A DNA stretch of 64,000 nucleotides from Methylocystaceae bacterium (GTDB lineage Bacteria; Pseudomonadota; Alphaproteobacteria; Rhizobiales; Beijerinckiaceae), in the NCBI GenBank assembly GCA_009773555.1, contig WSXZ01000008.1, positions 21,568-85,567 on the forward strand, in the 5' to 3' direction. Position numbers and translations under genes: made by a program. Shown in pieces: positions 54,012-63,698 of the stretch. The notes below the pieces were generated by a model. It searched no databases, was not told where the DNA came from, and worked only from the letters and a program-made list of their open reading frames with translations. Within the stretch, counting starts at the first letter, position 1. Every line of letters starts with the position of its first letter.

Positions 54012-54408
54012 ATGATGGAGCGGCGGTGCGGGAAAAATCAGATGGTTTGTCCGGTTCGCGCACAGCGAACGAATTGACGACGAGAGCCTAAGCGAAGCGA
54101 TCAGGCGCGCCGCGCGGGGGCTTATTGACGCTGATTTAGGAGGCGGCCTCATCAAGCAGCGCGTCGCAAGGCGAGGCCGGGGACGTTCGGGCGGCTATCG
54201 GATGATCGTCGCCTATCGTGTGAAGGAGCGCGCCGTTTTCCTCTACGCGTTCGCCAAGAACGAAAGGGAAAACATCGAACCGGACGAATTGGAAGATTTG
54301 CGCCTTGTAGCGCGCGGATGGCTTGAAGCCACATGGGAACGCATCGAGACGGCCCTTAAAGACGGAGCAATTCAGGAGGTGCAGCATGACGAAGAAAGCG
54401 ACGCCTAG
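54012..54408 (+). pseudogene. RelE/HigB-like toxin, frame broken near the start
   Basis: The frame that ends at 54408 encodes IRWFVRFAHSERIDDESLSE, then ARGLIDADLGGGLIKQRVA, RSGGYRMIVAYR and FLYAFAKNERENI, which is the DUF1044/RelE-type (HigB-2-like) toxin fold. It has no start codon: the frame is closed by TGA at 54013. Another frame has ATG ATG at 54012 and reads MMERRCGK before the A5 run at 54033-54037; removing one A joins it to IRWFVRF. So a one-base insertion in that run, or a sequencing error, separates start from body. An ATG at 54202 would only give the last 68 residues. The antitoxin gene overlaps its end. Confidence 0.75.
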
Positions 54409-54721
54409 CCGTTTGCGCGAAGCTATTCTCCAAACGGCAGGAGACATGCGCCGCCTTGGAGTCATGGATGAGGCCACGCACGAAAAGATCACCTTGCGTC
54501 AGTTGGGAAAGGACGTTGCGCCCGAACCCGCGCCGATCACGGGCGAGGAAATCCGGAGCCTTCGTGAAAAGGCGCGGTTGAGCCAAGCGGTTTTCGCCCG
54601 CTATCTCAATCTGACAGTCGGCTATGTTTCGCAGTTGGAGCGCGGCGCGAAGCGGCCAAGCGGCCCTGCCCTCGTCTTGCTCGATCTCATTCGCCGCAAA
54701 GGTATCGAAGCGATCCTCTAG
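54386..54721 (+). CDS. HigA-like antitoxin with XRE helix-turn-helix
   Basis: A 111-residue DNA-binding antitoxin. The XRE-type helix-turn-helix (~55-105) is EIRSLREKARLSQAVFARYLN, then VGYVSQLERGAKRPSGPAL. The N-terminal 45 residues probably wrap around the toxin. The ATG is inside the end of the toxin gene with AGGAG before it, the usual HigBA overlap. It probably represses its own promoter at the TATAGTTCA repeats. Confidence 0.87.
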   Translation: MTKKATPSRLREAILQTAGDMRRLGVMDEATHEKITLRQLGKDVAPEPAPITGEEIRSLREKARLSQAVFARYLNLTVGYVSQLERGAKRPSGPALVLLDLIRRKGIEAIL

Positions 54722-54729
54722 CCGGGTCG

Positions 54730-54822
54730 ATGATTTACGGGTATGCGCGAGTCTCGACAGACGGGCAGAGCGTTGACGCGGAGGTAAAGGCGCGACGCGC
54801 CGCAGGAGCGGGGGCTTTACGT
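54730..54822 (+). pseudogene. Serine recombinase (resolvase) N-terminal stub
   Basis: The first 27 residues, MIYGYARVSTDGQSVDAEV and following, are the start of a serine resolvase/invertase with its nucleophile serine in the VST motif. After that the frame diverges from the family (RSTRGRTRHPW), and the catalytic and DNA-binding parts are missing. It is left between the HigBA genes and the GNAT/DUF1778 pair, which suggests these came with a mobile element. The following ~120 bases are without a recognisable gene. Confidence 0.65.
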
Positions 54823-54948
54823 TCAACACGCGGGCGAACACGCCACCCTTGGTGCAGGCTCTATAAAAAACGCTACCGCTCTGTTGAGCGCACTGAAAAA
54901 GCGGTTAGTCAGCGCTCCAGAAATTCCTAAATGCTGCATTGCCAGCAA

Positions 54949-55464
54949 TCATGCGTCGTCCCTGAAATTCGCCCGCAAATCCGCCATGCGGACAATCATC
55001 GCGCGGCGCGGGTCGAAGGGCAGCTCCTGAAATCCCCACCTCGCATAGAAGCCCCTCACGCTGTCGTCGAGCGGGTGCGCAATGACGCCCATGCTCCCGA
55101 CGCTTTCGGACACCCGTAGCGCGGTCTTCAAGGCGTAGTGCAGCAGGTCGACGGCATATCCCTTGCCCTGATAGGCCTGATCGACGGCGAGCTGGCCGAG
55201 CAGCAGGACGGGCACGGGGTCAGGGCGGTTGCGTTGCTGGGCTTTGGGCAGATAGGCCCGCTCGATTTGCGCGGCGCTCAGGGCGACATAGCCGACGACG
55301 CGCCCCGTCGTCGCATCCGTGATCACGCTCACACGCGACATGTCGCTGGCGTGGTTCGCCCACGCATGGCGCTGAAACCAATTATTAAGGGATTCCCGCC
55401 CGCAGTCGAATTGAACGCGGTCGTCGCTTTCGGCGAGCGGACGGGGCGGCGTGACCGCCACCAT
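54949..55464 (-). CDS. GNAT acetyltransferase, TacT-type toxin
   Basis: A 171-residue acetyltransferase of the GNAT fold that, with DUF1778, forms a type II toxin-antitoxin pair; known members acetylate aminoacyl-tRNA and stop translation. The start has the family segment SLNNWFQRHAWANH, then GYVALSAAQIER, the acetyl-CoA loop LLGQLAVDQAYQGKGYAVDLLHYAL and a C-terminal FYARWGFQELP. The DUF1778 gene ends three bases before its ATG. Confidence 0.9.
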   Translation of the reverse strand: MVAVTPPRPLAESDDRVQFDCGRESLNNWFQRHAWANHASDMSRVSVITDATTGRVVGYVALSAAQIERAYLPKAQQRNRPDPVPVLLLGQLAVDQAYQGKGYAVDLLHYALKTALRVSESVGSMGVIAHPLDDSVRGFYARWGFQELPFDPRRAMIVRMADLRANFRDDA

Positions 55465-55467
55465 GCG

Positions 55468-55746
55468 CTAGCGTTTCCAGGACGGGGCGCGGCGCGCGAG
55501 TTCCGCAAGCGCAGGAACCGCCTCCGCAGGTCGGCCAATCCACGCTTCGAACGCTTCCCAGTCTTTGGCCGGAATGGTGATGTTGGAGCGATTGAGAACC
55601 TCTGCTTCCGCCGCCGAAACCGAGCGACGCCGCATGAATTCGCTCAAACTCATGTGCGCTTGCGACGCCGCTTCTTCCAGAAGGGCGCGCTCGCCGGGGG
55701 AAACCCGAACGCTTAGGACGGAGCTGCTTAAGGGCTGTTCTCTCAT
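55468..55746 (-). CDS. DUF1778 antitoxin (ribbon-helix-helix)
   Basis: A 92-residue antitoxin with an N-terminal ribbon-helix-helix (VLSVRVSPGERALLEEAASQ, ~10-29) and the DUF1778 helix region LSEFMRRRSVSAAEAEVLNR. The C-terminus would bind the GNAT toxin, encoded directly downstream. Two ATGs 24 and 21 bases earlier are possible starts; none has a clear ribosome site. Confidence 0.87.
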   Translation of the reverse strand: MREQPLSSSVLSVRVSPGERALLEEAASQAHMSLSEFMRRRSVSAAEAEVLNRSNITIPAKDWEAFEAWIGRPAEAVPALAELARRAPSWKR

Positions 55747-55966
55747 CTGTATGACATTAGCATACATCAATGCGGGTTCAATTGAATCTTAGTGGGCCAA
55801 GACAATTCCGCGCAGACGGGCTGCGGTGAACCGAATCCGCCGCCCTTGGGAGGCGGCCTTCGGCTTCGATCCTCGACGCGCTCACCGCGCCTTGCGCCGT
55901 TCATAGCGATTGTTCCGCCAAAGCCGCTATAATCCACAAAACCCTGGCCTACTGAGCTGATTCACC

Positions 55967-57736
<1,770 letters not shown>

Positions 57737-57809
57737 CACGAAAGTTTTTGCGGCGCCGTAACGTTTCCCTGGGCCCGCACGAATGAGCATGAGAACGGAG
57801 GAGCCGATC

Positions 57810-58337
57810 GTGAACCGTCGCAGCCTTCTCTCAAGCGCCGTTTTTTTGGCCTTCGCTCGGAAGGCGCATGCCGCTGGCGAAATGGTCGAGATCGAAACAT
57901 TCGACCCGAACGGCAAGAGCCTTGGCGTTTCGCGCGTCGAAAAGATCATCAAGACCGAGGCCGAGTGGCGGGCGCAACTGTCGCCGCTGGCCTTCGAGGT
58001 GACTCGCAAGGACGGCACGGAACGCGCCTTTACCGGGCCCAACTGGGACAATCACGCCGACGGAATCTATCGATGCGTCTGCTGCGACACGGCGCTGTTC
58101 GACTCTAAAACAAAATATGACTCCGGCACTGGCTGGCCGAGCTTTTTCGCGCCGATTTCCAAGGCCAATGTCGTGGAAAGCGCCGACACGGCGTTCGGCA
58201 TGAGGCGCGTCGCCGTCTCCTGCAAGCGCTGCGACGCGCATCTTGGCCATGTCTTCACCGACGGACCCAAGCCGACGGGGCTGCGCTACTGCATGAACGG
58301 CGTCGCGTTGCGTTTCATCGGGCGCGGACAAGCGTAG
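57810..58337 (+). CDS. msrB: Peptide-methionine (R)-S-oxide reductase MsrB, exported
   Basis: A 175-residue enzyme that reduces R-methionine sulfoxide in proteins. The start GTG is preceded by GGAGGA; the N-terminal [20 protein letters not shown] is a signal peptide with a twin-Arg pair, possibly a Tat substrate. Zinc cysteines are in CVCC and CKRC, the GTGWPSF motif is at ~120, and the catalytic Cys is in [11 protein letters not shown]. It is followed 11 bases later by msrA, so both act in the periplasm. Confidence 0.93.
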   Translation: MNRRSLLSSAVFLAFARKAHAAGEMVEIETFDPNGKSLGVSRVEKIIKTEAEWRAQLSPLAFEVTRKDGTERAFTGPNWDNHADGIYRCVCCDTALFDSKTKYDSGTGWPSFFAPISKANVVESADTAFGMRRVAVSCKRCDAHLGHVFTDGPKPTGLRYCMNGVALRFIGRGQA

Positions 58338-58348
58338 GAGAGATCGCC

Positions 58349-59026
58349 ATGAGATTCGCCGCCGCTGTTCTCGTCGCCGCGCTGATCATTTTCGCGCCCT
58401 TGCGCGGGGACGCCGCCGAGCGCGCATTCGTGCTGCCTGCGCCCGCGTACGATCCGCTGGCGACGAGCGCCGGCGAACAGAAGCTCGTCGTCGCTGGCGG
58501 CTGCTTCTGGGGCGTGCAGGGCGTGTTTCAGCGCGTGAAAGGCGTCTCGCGCGCCGTGTCCGGCTATGCCGGCGGCGCCAAGGAGACGGCCCGCTACGAG
58601 AGGGTTTCGGGGGGCGACACCGGCCACGCTGAATCGGTCGAAGTCACTTACGATCCGAAGACCGTGAGCCTTGGAGAACTGCTGCGCGTTTATTTTTCCG
58701 TCGCGCATGATCCGACGCAGCTTAACCGCCAGGGTCCTGACGCAGGCGCGCAATATCGTTCGGCGATTTTCGTGGCGAACGCCGACCAGGAAAAAACCGC
58801 GCGCGACTACATTGCGCAGCTTTCAAAGGCAAAGGTGCTTTCAGCGCCAATCGTCACCACGCTCGAACCGCTGAAGGCCTTCTATCCGGCGGAGCTCTAT
58901 CATCAGGATTATCTCGTACGCCATCCTGCGCAGCCTTACATCGTCTATAACGACTTGCCGAAAATCGACGATCTCAAGCGCCTTTTTCCGACGCTCTATC
59001 GCGAAAGTCCGGCGCTGACCAACTGA
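58349..59026 (+). CDS. msrA: Peptide-methionine (S)-S-oxide reductase MsrA, exported
   Basis: A 225-residue enzyme for S-methionine sulfoxide. Signal peptide ~1-22 ending GDAAE; catalytic motif GGCFWGVQ (~50-57); DTGHAESVEVTYDP, DPTQLNRQGPDAGAQYRS and YHQDYL are all conserved. Together with msrB it forms a two-gene periplasmic repair pair rather than the cytoplasmic or fused type. Oxidative protein repair in the envelope is the role. Confidence 0.94.
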   Translation: MRFAAAVLVAALIIFAPLRGDAAERAFVLPAPAYDPLATSAGEQKLVVAGGCFWGVQGVFQRVKGVSRAVSGYAGGAKETARYERVSGGDTGHAESVEVTYDPKTVSLGELLRVYFSVAHDPTQLNRQGPDAGAQYRSAIFVANADQEKTARDYIAQLSKAKVLSAPIVTTLEPLKAFYPAELYHQDYLVRHPAQPYIVYNDLPKIDDLKRLFPTLYRESPALTN

Positions 59027-59120
59027 TCGCCAAAGACGCGAGCCCGAGTTGCGGCGGGCGCACTCAGGCGGCCATGGGCTCGCGCTGCGCTCCGCTGACT
59101 CTACGAGCTACGATGCCGAG

Positions 59121-60359
59121 CTAATCAACAAGTCCATGATTCTGTGGGCTGGCGGCATTGGCCTCACCCTCGGTCTCATCGGCGAGCGGTTCTTGCGCGG
59201 CAAATTCTTTTGCTGACTCGTTCTGCGCCGCCGGCTCCACTTCCGCCGGCTCGGCGTCGCTTGACGCTTCGATTCGCTCCAGCGATAGAGCTTCCTCGTC
59301 GCACATGAGGCGCATCGCGGCGGCGATCGGATCTTCGGCCGAAGCTGCGCGCGCCGGGGCGAACGCGCGCAGCGCGCCGCGCAAGGCTTCGCCGGCGGCG
59401 TTGCGCTTGATGAAGTGCCGTTCAAACACGCGCATAACATGCGCCACGCCCTCCTGCGTGACGCTGCGCCTGTCTGGCGCGAAATAATCGGTCGGCGCAT
59501 AGCCGCCGGCGACAATTTCATAAGAAGGAAAATAGGCGACCTGACCGAGCGCGCGCGAAAGCATATCGCACGCGACGCGCAGCGCCGATTTTGAATACAT
59601 CGTGGAGATCAGCACATGACGCGGCTCGGCGGTGGCGACAAGCGGCACGGGAGAGACGGTCAAAATGACTCGCGCGCCAGGATTGACGGCGCGTAGACGC
59701 GCGATGAAGGCGGTCATGTCGGCGACGACGTCATCGACGCCAAGGTTGACGAATTCGTGTCGCGCGGGAGAGTAATCGCCGCCCGCGACGCCCGGGCAGA
59801 GCGGAAAAGCCGCGCCATCCTCGCGCGAACGCCAGAACTCTGTCAGTCCTAGCGTGAACACAAAGACGTCGAGCGTCTCGAACGCGCGGCGCACGGCTTC
59901 GAAATGACGTTCGCGATCATAGTCGAGTTCGCGGACCGAGTTGAATCCGCCGGGCTGAATTTGCGGCCGAAACGGGTCGACCACATGCGCGGCGTCTTCC
60001 GGCCAGTAGTTCTCCTTTGGCGTGAACCGCCCATAGGCGCGATCGAAGAGCTGCAGCAGCTGGCGGCTCGTGTAGATATTGCCGTAGCGCGCCGTGTAGA
60101 GGCCGTAATTGAGGGCGTCGGCAGCCTGCTGACCGATGAAGCAATGCGGCGGCTCGGTGATGAGATAATTGCAGCCGCTCGACTTCAAGTAACGGCCGAT
60201 GTGTTGAGCGAAACAGCTCCCGGCGGTTGCGATTTTTTCACGAAGGCCGAGCCGGAAAGGCGCCTCCACGACGGGATCGAGTTCGCCGGGCGCGACATCC
60301 GCGACCGCGCGGCGCCACAGGGCGTAGTCTGGGCGTTTCGAATAGGGATGCGTCTTCAT
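59121..60359 (-). CDS. GSCFA domain protein
   Basis: A 412-residue protein with the GSCFA motif (AGSCFAQHIGRYL) at about 46-58, which is an SGNH-hydrolase-like family; serine of GSCFA would be the nucleophile. Further blocks are PKENYWPEDAAHVVDPFRP, and YSKSALRVACDMLSRAL with a catalytic-like SAPVPLVAT region (here SPVPLVATA). The C-terminal ~100 residues are low-complexity, Glu/Ala-rich. Its start overlaps the next gene (ATGA). Family members are mostly linked to polysaccharide loci. Confidence 0.88.
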   Translation of the reverse strand: MKTHPYSKRPDYALWRRAVADVAPGELDPVVEAPFRLGLREKIATAGSCFAQHIGRYLKSSGCNYLITEPPHCFIGQQAADALNYGLYTARYGNIYTSRQLLQLFDRAYGRFTPKENYWPEDAAHVVDPFRPQIQPGGFNSVRELDYDRERHFEAVRRAFETLDVFVFTLGLTEFWRSREDGAAFPLCPGVAGGDYSPARHEFVNLGVDDVVADMTAFIARLRAVNPGARVILTVSPVPLVATAEPRHVLISTMYSKSALRVACDMLSRALGQVAYFPSYEIVAGGYAPTDYFAPDRRSVTQEGVAHVMRVFERHFIKRNAAGEALRGALRAFAPARAASAEDPIAAAMRLMCDEEALSLERIEASSDAEPAEVEPAAQNESAKEFAAQEPLADETEGEANAASPQNHGLVD

Positions 60360-61126
60360 TGCCGTCCATCACTCAGCCGCGGCTCGATCAGCTCTGCGGC
60401 GCTTTGGATCATGCGTCGGCCAAAGAGCGCGTTCGCGTGGGAGGCGTCGGCGCCCCAAACGACCTCCGCCAACACGCCCGACGGCGCGATGAACTCCGTC
60501 GGAACGGCCGCAAAGAGAATACCTGCGCGCGCGCAGACTTCACGATAAAGCGCAGTCTGCGTACGCCACATTTTATAGCGAAACGTCTCGCCCGACATTT
60601 TTTTTGGATCGAATGATTTACGAAAAAACTCTTGCGGACATTCCAAGATGCGTGAATTTGGAAAGGGCGGCGGGGGCTCAAGGCAAACGATGGGCGCGGC
60701 CGTTTCGTTTCGTATCGCTTCGAGGGTTGAAAGCGTTTGCGCCATTTTTTCCCGCAACGTCTCGCGAATGGCGACTTCTGGCAGCACCTCGGCCCCCTGC
60801 TCGAGATCGAGCTCCGGCTCCGCGCCGAGAATAAAATCGAAGCGCTCTTTGGGCTGCGTCACCGAAAGAGCGATATGCTCATTGCCGCCGACCGACAATA
60901 CGACGCCATCCGGCCGCTCCTCGTCGATGATTTGGCGAAGGCGGGCATTGAGGCGCGAAGCTGAGCCCTCCTCCGCTAAGGTCGGCGTTATCTCGGGATC
61001 ATAAAGATAGAGGAATCGCGAAAGGAGCGGCGCGCCGCCAAGACGAAAGCCCTCGTGCTGCAGCTCGTAACATCCTTTGGCGATCGCCACGATATGACTG
61101 TGCCCAAGCCCCAAAATCTTGGTCAT
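60356..61126 (-). CDS. SGNH-like hydrolase of unknown specificity
   Basis: A 256-residue protein without a recognised name. The SGNH blocks can be read: GHSHI near residue 8 (block I position), GGNEH (~80; block III) and GADASHAN (~226; Asp-x-x-His, block V). It is translationally coupled to the GSCFA protein, which has the same superfamily. The pair could modify the acyl decoration of a surface glycan. No signal peptide, so cytoplasmic. Confidence 0.6.
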   Translation of the reverse strand: MTKILGLGHSHIVAIAKGCYELQHEGFRLGGAPLLSRFLYLYDPEITPTLAEEGSASRLNARLRQIIDEERPDGVVLSVGGNEHIALSVTQPKERFDFILGAEPELDLEQGAEVLPEVAIRETLREKMAQTLSTLEAIRNETAAPIVCLEPPPPFPNSRILECPQEFFRKSFDPKKMSGETFRYKMWRTQTALYREVCARAGILFAAVPTEFIAPSGVLAEVVWGADASHANALFGRRMIQSAAELIEPRLSDGRQ

Positions 61127-61129
61127 TCT

Positions 61130-61438
61130 TCAGCCCGATGACTCTTCACATGCGTCGCTGGCGCGCAGCTCGACGCCGAGCGGTTCGCCTGAATGAATTG
61201 GCCCGGAGATCTGGCGCGCGATTGAGACCACGACATAACGGCGCGCGCCCGTTTCAATGGCGCGCCCAATGATTTCGGCGCCGTCCGCGCCCATCGCAAA
61301 AGGCGCGCGAATGGCGAGCATTGAGCGACCCCTGTAGCCGTAGCGATAGAACGCCTCGACCACGATTGGCGCCTCGCCCGCGTGAGCGATCTCACCCTGA
61401 CCAGATTGCATTGTGGTTTTCGAAACTCCTTTGATCAC
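61130..61438 (-). CDS. Small unknown protein
   Basis: A 102-residue protein I do not recognise. It has SMLAIRAPFAMGADGAEIIG and an AIETGARRYVVVSIARQ segment, which look like a compact alpha/beta domain. It ends three bases from the SGNH-like gene start, so it shares an operon with it and the GSCFA gene. No signal or membrane helix. Confidence 0.55.
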   Translation of the reverse strand: MIKGVSKTTMQSGQGEIAHAGEAPIVVEAFYRYGYRGRSMLAIRAPFAMGADGAEIIGRAIETGARRYVVVSIARQISGPIHSGEPLGVELRASDACEESSG

Positions 61439-61560
61439 ATCATCGCCCCTACCTCGCCACGGAGCGCATCGATTGAAAAGCAGATCGCGTGTTTTCCTGT
61501 ACTGCCGCTTGTGCTAACAATCCGGCGGAGGTGGCTATTGAGTATCATTTCGCCGTCTGC

Positions 61561-62715
61561 ATGAATAATCCCTTTCAGTCGGCGGCGCTGCAAGAGACGC
61601 CGACGCCGCAAACCTTTGACGAAAGGGCCTATCTCGCCGTCAACCCCGACGTCGCCGAGGCCGTTCGCCTTGGCAAAATCGGCTCGGGCTGGCAGCATTT
61701 CAAAAAATTCGGCCATATTGAGGGCCGCCGGCAGAAGGTCGCCGATGACGAGCCCGCGACGCCAGAGAATTTCGACGAGGCGCGCTATCTGGCCGCGAAC
61801 CCGGACGTGCGACAGGCGATCGAACTCGGTCGGCTGGTCTCGGGCCGCGCGCATTTCGATCAGCTTGGTCGCGCCCAGGGACGGCGTCAGCAGCGTATGA
61901 GCGACATCCCTGCAATTCGCGCACGAAAGCTCAGCGCGGTGCGACCGCTGCTGCTCGACCCCGAAACGCCGCTGTCGGGTTCGGGCAAATTCGTGTTTTC
62001 GGATGAACCCTCGCTTCAGGCGCAAGACTCCACCGAGGATATGCCGATCAGCGAGAACGGCTATGACGATGAAACAGTCGAACTGATCGAGCGCCACGCC
62101 GATGGCTTGATCCTCGACGTCGGCGCGGGCTACCGTCCGGTCTATTATAGCAATGTCGTCAACTTCGAGATGATGGATTATGCAACGACCGATGTGGTCG
62201 GCCTGGCGCATCGGCTGCCCTTCAAGAATGACGCCTTCGACGGCGTCATCTCGATCGCGGTTTTGGAGCATGTGAAGGATCCGTTTCGCTGCGCCGCCGA
62301 AATCGCGCGCGTGCTCAAGCCGGGCGGATGGCTGAAGTGCTGCGTGCCGTTTCTGCAGCCTCTGCATGGCTATCCGCATCACTATTTCAATATGACGCAT
62401 GAAGGATTGCGCACGCTTTTCGAGGGGCATTTGACCATCGAACGGCAGGAGGTCACCAATCCGACGCACCCGATCTGGGCGATCGCCTGGCAGCTGCGCT
62501 CCTGGTCGCAAGGTCTTTCGCCCCGCGCGCGCAAACAATTCCTGCGCACGCGCGTCGAAGATCTGATCGCCTATCCCGGCCCGCTGCTCGAAAAACCGTG
62601 GGCGCGGGAATTGCCTCGCGAGAAACTTTTCGAACTCGCCGCCGCGACGATCCTTTACGCGCGCAAGCCCGAGCCGGACTCCACGGCGAACCCCATCACG
62701 ACGTCAGCGCCGTGA
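61561..62715 (+). CDS. SAM-dependent methyltransferase with N-terminal NPDV repeats
   Basis: A 384-residue protein. Two tandem repeats of ~43 residues start it: FDERAYLAVNPDVAEAV ending GHIEGRRQK, and FDEARYLAANPDVRQAI ending RAQGRRQQ. This repeat type is common in glycan-related proteins of alphaproteobacteria. A methyltransferase follows: LILDVGAGYRPVYYSNV (~182), DVVGLAHRLPFKNDAFDGV and EIARVLKPGGWLKC. An ATG without a good ribosome site is used; a longer frame is possible. The end overlaps the next gene (GTGA). Confidence 0.85.
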   Translation: MNNPFQSAALQETPTPQTFDERAYLAVNPDVAEAVRLGKIGSGWQHFKKFGHIEGRRQKVADDEPATPENFDEARYLAANPDVRQAIELGRLVSGRAHFDQLGRAQGRRQQRMSDIPAIRARKLSAVRPLLLDPETPLSGSGKFVFSDEPSLQAQDSTEDMPISENGYDDETVELIERHADGLILDVGAGYRPVYYSNVVNFEMMDYATTDVVGLAHRLPFKNDAFDGVISIAVLEHVKDPFRCAAEIARVLKPGGWLKCCVPFLQPLHGYPHHYFNMTHEGLRTLFEGHLTIERQEVTNPTHPIWAIAWQLRSWSQGLSPRARKQFLRTRVEDLIAYPGPLLEKPWARELPREKLFELAAATILYARKPEPDSTANPITTSAP

Positions 62716-63698
62716 CCGAACTCATCGTTCACGAAGGCCACGACGGATGGCTGTTCCTCACGGGCGGAACGAATTTCGTCACCACGCTCTATGAGCGCAA
62801 CGGCGGCCATCTGCCAGACGTCAACCTGCGCCGATGGCGGGACGCCATCATTGAACGAAAGCATCGTTGCGAGGCGCTCGGCATCGCCTACGCCCATCTC
62901 GTCGCACCGGAAAAGCTGACGATCTACGGTCACAAACAAGCGACGCCGCTCGTCAATGTCGACCTCGCGCCAGCGATCCGCCTGCAACAGCTCTTTGCAG
63001 GCGCGGCGCGCGCGGCCGGATGGGTCGATCTCGTTTGGCCCATGCGCGAGCGGCGCGACGAGGTCGAACTCTACTGGCGCAGCGACACGCATTGGACGCC
63101 GGACGGCAGTCTGCTCGCCTATCGCCTCTTGTGCGAGGCGCTGCAGCTGACGCCGAATGCGGAACTCGCGAACCGGCCCTGCAACACGATTCATAAAATC
63201 ATGGATCTCGGCGGCAAATTCGATCCGCCGCGCTGGGAGCAGATTCGCGAAATCGATTGGATCGCCGGCGCGCAACGCGTTTACGCCAATGCGGTCGTGC
63301 GCATCCTCGAAGATCCCGCTCACGGCGGCGACATCCACGTCGGCGCGCATGCGATCTACAGGAACGACGCGGCGCCCAATAACGTGCGGATTTTGCTGTT
63401 TGGCGATTCCTTCGCCGGCGTCGGGTCTGACCGTCTGACGGCGCAGCTCGCCGAGACGGCGCGCGAACTCGTCTTTATCTGGTCAGCCAATGTCGATTGG
63501 CGGCTCGTTAAGCGCCTGAAGCCCGATATCGTCATCACCGAAATCGCCGAGCGCTATATGGCGCTTGCGCCGAACGACCGCTTCAATCTGCGGCGCACGG
63601 CGCTTGCGCAGCTGATCAAGGCGCGGCGCCGGGAGGCTGCGACCCGGTGGCGCCGCCTTCGCGCCGAATGGGGTCAACGCGCAAAGAATGGCGCATAG
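62712..63698 (+). CDS. AlgJ/AlgX-like SGNH protein, probable glycan O-acetyltransferase
   Basis: A 328-residue protein similar to the catalytic domain of AlgJ/AlgX. The hallmark catalytic pair is in WRSDTHWTPDG (~125, Asp-x-His) and the nucleophile in LLFGDSFAG (~238). N-terminal HEGHDGWLFLTGGTNFV is also the family pattern. GTG start overlaps the previous stop. It lacks a visible signal peptide, unlike the periplasmic AlgX, which is odd. O-acetylation of polysaccharide is the likely role. Confidence 0.82.
   Translation: MTELIVHEGHDGWLFLTGGTNFVTTLYERNGGHLPDVNLRRWRDAIIERKHRCEALGIAYAHLVAPEKLTIYGHKQATPLVNVDLAPAIRLQQLFAGAARAAGWVDLVWPMRERRDEVELYWRSDTHWTPDGSLLAYRLLCEALQLTPNAELANRPCNTIHKIMDLGGKFDPPRWEQIREIDWIAGAQRVYANAVVRILEDPAHGGDIHVGAHAIYRNDAAPNNVRILLFGDSFAGVGSDRLTAQLAETARELVFIWSANVDWRLVKRLKPDIVITEIAERYMALAPNDRFNLRRTALAQLIKARRREAATRWRRLRAEWGQRAKNGA

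Noticed and set aside
55838..55860. GCCGCC...GGCGGC hairpin before mutL
   Set aside because: No T-run and no gene ending just before it; may be chance in GC-rich DNA.
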